From Chitinophaga caseinilytica (lineage in GTDB: Bacteria; Bacteroidota; Bacteroidia; Chitinophagales; Chitinophagaceae): 64,000 nt of DNA. The notes under the pieces were generated by a model. It saw only the letters and a program-made list of their open reading frames with translations, was not told the origin of the DNA and searched no databases. The stretch is taken from positions 975,001-1,039,000 of the forward strand of contig NZ_CP150096.1 of the NCBI RefSeq assembly GCF_038396765.1. Reading direction: 5' to 3'. Of this stretch, positions 61,103-64,000 are shown one piece after another. A program made the position numbers and the translations under genes. Position 1 is the first letter of the stretch. The number at the start of each line of letters is the position of its first letter.

Positions 61103-64000
61103 ATGCGAATTGTGAGCCAAGAACAAGGTTTATATCGTCCGGAATTTGAGCACGATGCGTGTGGTACGGGCTTTACCGCCCACATCAAGGGTCGGAAATC
61201 ACACCAGATCATCCGCGACGCGTTAACCATGCTGGAAAACATGGAACACCGCGGCGCCTGCGGGTGCGAGCGCACCACCGGCGACGGTGCGGGTATCATG
61301 ATCCAGATGCCGCATGAATTCTTGTATGCCGAATGCCTCAAAATGGGCATCCGCCTCCCGGATGCCGGAAAATACGGTGTAGGGATGGTTTTCTTCCCCA
61401 AAGAACCCCGCTGGCGCGAAGAGTGCCGCGAGATCATTCAACGCTGCGCGGAAAAAGTGGGCCTCGAAATCCTCGGTTACCGTAAAGTTCCCGTTCGGCC
61501 AGACGGCATCGGCGAAACCGCCCTATCCGTAGAACCCGAAATCGAACAACTGTTCATCGCCTGCCCGTATCACATCTCCGATCCGGAAGAATTTGAACGT
61601 AAACTGTTCGTGCTCCGCAACTATATCACCAAAACGGTACGTTGCTCCATCCCGAAAGAAAAGGCCGAAATCTATTTCGCGTCCTTCTCCCATAAAACAG
61701 TCGTATATAAAGGTCAGCTCACCACTTACCAGGTTGGCCATTATTATCCGGACCTTCGCGACGAGCGCATGGTTTCCGCGTTCGGCCTCATCCACAGCCG
61801 TTTCGCCACCAACACCTTCCCCAGCTGGAAGCTCGCGCATCCCTTCCGTTTTATCGCCCACAATGGTGAGATCAACACCCTGAAAGGCAACCTCAACTGG
61901 CTCCGCGCCGGCGAAAGTTCCTTCCTGACCAAATATTTCACCAAAGAGGAAATGGAAATGCTCTCGCCCATCGTGGACGAAGGGCAATCCGACTCCGCCT
62001 GCCTCGATAACGTGGTGGAACTGCTGAACCTCACCGGCCGCTCGCTCCCCCACGTCATGATGATGCTCATCCCCGAAGCGTGGGACGGCAACGACAGAAT
62101 GGACCCCGTGAAGAAAGCTTTCTACGAATACCACGCGTCGCTCATGGAACCCTGGGACGGCCCCGCGTCGATCTCCTTCACCGACGGCAAGATCATCGGC
62201 GCCACCCTCGACCGGAACGGGCTCCGCCCCTCCCGCTTCGTAGTGACGAAAGACGATCGCGTGATCATGGCCTCCGAAGCCGGCGTGCTCCCCATCGATC
62301 CGAAAAACGTGAAAGAAAAAGGCCGCCTGCAGCCCGGTAAAATGTTCATCGTAGACATGGACCAGGGCCGCATCATCGGCGACGAAGAGCTGAAGCAGTC
62401 TATCTGCTCCGCACAGCCCTACGCCGAATGGCTTAATAAATACAAGATCCGGCTGGATGAATTGCCCGAGCCCCGCGTAACTTTCACGCACCTCGAGCAC
62501 GACCAGATCTTCAAATACCAGCGCGCTTTCGGTTACAGCACCGAAGACATGGAAACGATCATCTCCCCGATGGCGATCGACGGCAAAGAGCCCATCGGTT
62601 CCATGGGCACAGACGTTCCGCTGGCTATTCTGAGCGATCAGCCACAGCACATCAGCAGCTACTTCAAACAGTTGTTCGCCCAGGTGACCAACCCGCCCAT
62701 CGATCCTATCCGGGAAAGACTGGTTATGTCGCTGGCTACCTTCCTCGGCAACAACGGCAACCTGCTCGATGAAGATCCGCTGCACTGCCACTCCGTGGCG
62801 CTGCCGCACCCGGTATTGAACAACTACGAACTGGAAAAGATCCGCAGCATCGACACCGGTATTTTCCAGGCCAAGACTTTACATACTTATTTCAAGGCCG
62901 ACGGCAAGCCCGGCTCCCTTGAAAAAGGCCTCGCCCGCCTCTGCCGTTATGCGGTAGACGCTGTGGAAGACGGCTTTGAAGTGATCATCCTTTCCGACCG
63001 CGCCATCGATTCCGAGCACGCTGCGATCCCGAGCCTCATGGCCGTTTCCGCGGTGCATCACCACCTCATCCGCAAGGGTTACCGCGGCCAGGTAGGTATC
63101 GTTGTGGAAGCCGGCGATGTTTGGGAAGTACATCATTTCGCTGCGCTCCTCGGCTTCGGCGCCACCGCCATCAACCCGTACCTCGCCCTTTCCACCATCC
63201 GCGACCTGCGGCTGCGCGGCAAATTGCAGACGGAGCTGGATGTGGACAAACTGAAAAAGAACTACATCAAAGCGGTTTGTGAAGGTTTGCTGAAAGTGTT
63301 CTCCAAAATGGGGATTTCCACACTGCAGTCTTACCAGGGCGCCCAGATCTTCGAGATCCTCGGCATCAACAAATCCGTCGTAGATAAATATTTTACCGGC
63401 GCTGTGTCCCGCATTCAGGGGCTGGGGCTGGACGAGATCGCGCAGGAAACGCTGGCGAAGCACTGGATGGGTTACGGCCGCAAGGAAACCCCGGTACAGC
63501 GCCTCACCACGGGCGGTGTGTACCAATGGAAACGGAAAGGCGAATTCCACCTTTTCAATCCCACCACCATCCACCTGCTGCAATATTCTACCCGCCAGAA
63601 CGATTACAACATCTTCAAGAAATACTCGAAAGCCGTAAACGACCAGAGCGAGAAAGCCGCCACGCTGCGGAGCATGTTCACTTTCAAACGGAACCGCAAC
63701 CCGGTGCCCATCGAAGAAGTGGAATCTGCGGAAAGCATCCTCAAACGCTTCGCCACCGGCGCGATGAGCTTCGGCTCCATCAGCCACGAAGCCCACTCCA
63801 CCCTGGCGATAGCCATGAACCGCATCGGCGCGAAAAGCAATACCGGCGAGGGCGGGGAAGACGAAATGCGTTACGAGCCGCTGCCCAACGGCGACTCCAT
63901 GCGCTCGGCCATCAAACAGGTTGCGTCTGCACGTTTCGGCGTTACGAGCTACTACCTGACCAATGCCGACGAACTGCAAATCAAAATGGCGCAAGGCGCG
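61103..64000 (+). CDS. gltB: Glutamate synthase large subunit GltB, N-terminal part
   Basis: The first 966 codons of a protein usually about 1,500 aa; the rest is beyond the window. The class II glutaminase domain begins [15 protein letters not shown]; its Cys becomes the N-terminal nucleophile after propeptide removal. [33 protein letters not shown] and [15 protein letters not shown] bind glutamine. The central domain and the start of the FMN/FeS synthase domain follow ([17 protein letters not shown], then [13 protein letters not shown]). It converts 2-oxoglutarate and glutamine to two glutamates. Start ATG 61103; no frame break is seen. gltD should lie downstream. Confidence 0.96.
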   Translation, partial: MRIVSQEQGLYRPEFEHDACGTGFTAHIKGRKSHQIIRDALTMLENMEHRGACGCERTTGDGAGIMIQMPHEFLYAECLKMGIRLPDAGKYGVGMVFFPKEPRWREECREIIQRCAEKVGLEILGYRKVPVRPDGIGETALSVEPEIEQLFIACPYHISDPEEFERKLFVLRNYITKTVRCSIPKEKAEIYFASFSHKTVVYKGQLTTYQVGHYYPDLRDERMVSAFGLIHSRFATNTFPSWKLAHPFRFIAHNGEINTLKGNLNWLRAGESSFLTKYFTKEEMEMLSPIVDEGQSDSACLDNVVELLNLTGRSLPHVMMMLIPEAWDGNDRMDPVKKAFYEYHASLMEPWDGPASISFTDGKIIGATLDRNGLRPSRFVVTKDDRVIMASEAGVLPIDPKNVKEKGRLQPGKMFIVDMDQGRIIGDEELKQSICSAQPYAEWLNKYKIRLDELPEPRVTFTHLEHDQIFKYQRAFGYSTEDMETIISPMAIDGKEPIGSMGTDVPLAILSDQPQHISSYFKQLFAQVTNPPIDPIRERLVMSLATFLGNNGNLLDEDPLHCHSVALPHPVLNNYELEKIRSIDTGIFQAKTLHTYFKADGKPGSLEKGLARLCRYAVDAVEDGFEVIILSDRAIDSEHAAIPSLMAVSAVHHHLIRKGYRGQVGIVVEAGDVWEVHHFAALLGFGATAINPYLALSTIRDLRLRGKLQTELDVDKLKKNYIKAVCEGLLKVFSKMGISTLQSYQGAQIFEILGINKSVVDKYFTGAVSRIQGLGLDEIAQETLAKHWMGYGRKETPVQRLTTGGVYQWKRKGEFHLFNPTTIHLLQYSTRQNDYNIFKKYSKAVNDQSEKAATLRSMFTFKRNRNPVPIEEVESAESILKRFATGAMSFGSISHEAHSTLAIAMNRIGAKSNTGEGGEDEMRYEPLPNGDSMRSAIKQVASARFGVTSYYLTNADELQIKMAQGA

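Overview
This window looks like a chromosome segment from a member of the Bacteroidota, most likely a Chitinophagaceae bacterium close to Chitinophaga. That placement is inference. It rests on repeated -7 boxes of the Bacteroidota type (TAnnTTTG), many secreted or lipoprotein genes of families typical of that phylum (DUF4836, DUF3500, S46 dipeptidyl-peptidase, PNGase F, GLPGLI-like), Tat-exported Gfo/Idh/MocA oxidoreductases, a fairly high GC content, and dense genes with short operons closed by clear intrinsic terminators. I see no tRNA, rRNA, CRISPR array, insertion sequence or phage gene.

Layout. 1-10.5 kb: a cut flavodoxin-like oxidoreductase, a repeat-rich spacer, recA, an rnhB-rpoN-PAP2-like operon, heme A synthase (frameshifted), a membrane patatin-like lipase (frameshifted) and typA. 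10.5-20 kb: ybaB, an FAD reductase, DUF2891, two related DUF2569-like membrane proteins, an amidohydrolase fused to a Dabb domain, an ABC permease/ATPase pair and a DUF4836 lipoprotein. 20-28 kb: YciI-like, SRPBCC, msrB, mutL, a 44-aa ORF, a gluconokinase, and a GMC oxidoreductase with its gluconate-dehydrogenase-subunit-3 partner. 28-43 kb: POT peptide transporter, Gfo/Idh/MocA enzymes, two small lipoproteins, an S46 peptidase (frameshifted), dacB, a SUMF1-domain protein, a hydroxypyruvate-isomerase-like protein, and an operon of an arginase-like protein, YitT and an esterase. 43-57 kb: small proteins (one a 42-aa Cys-rich lipoprotein), a glycosyltransferase, an ArsC/Spx-like protein, polA, GNAT, a C1B peptidase, a DUF6934/small-ORF pair, a YciO-type protein, mtgA, and pnuC with a nicotinamide riboside kinase. 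57-64 kb: a PNGase F-like enzyme, Nfu, methylglyoxal synthase, DUF3500, a GHL10 glycoside hydrolase and the first 966 codons of gltB.

How the genes work together. Four themes recur: genome maintenance (recA, rnhB, mutL, polA); envelope and extracellular breakdown of peptides, glycans and lipids (S46, POT, C1B, PNGase F, GHL10, dacB, mtgA, patatin); sugar oxidation (GMC plus subunit 3, gluconokinase, Gfo/Idh/MocA, Hyi-like); and cofactor salvage or assembly (PnuC with NR kinase, Nfu, CtaA). Three otherwise intact genes each lose their frame at or next to a five-base C or G run where six would restore it. The likeliest reading is base-calling or assembly error.
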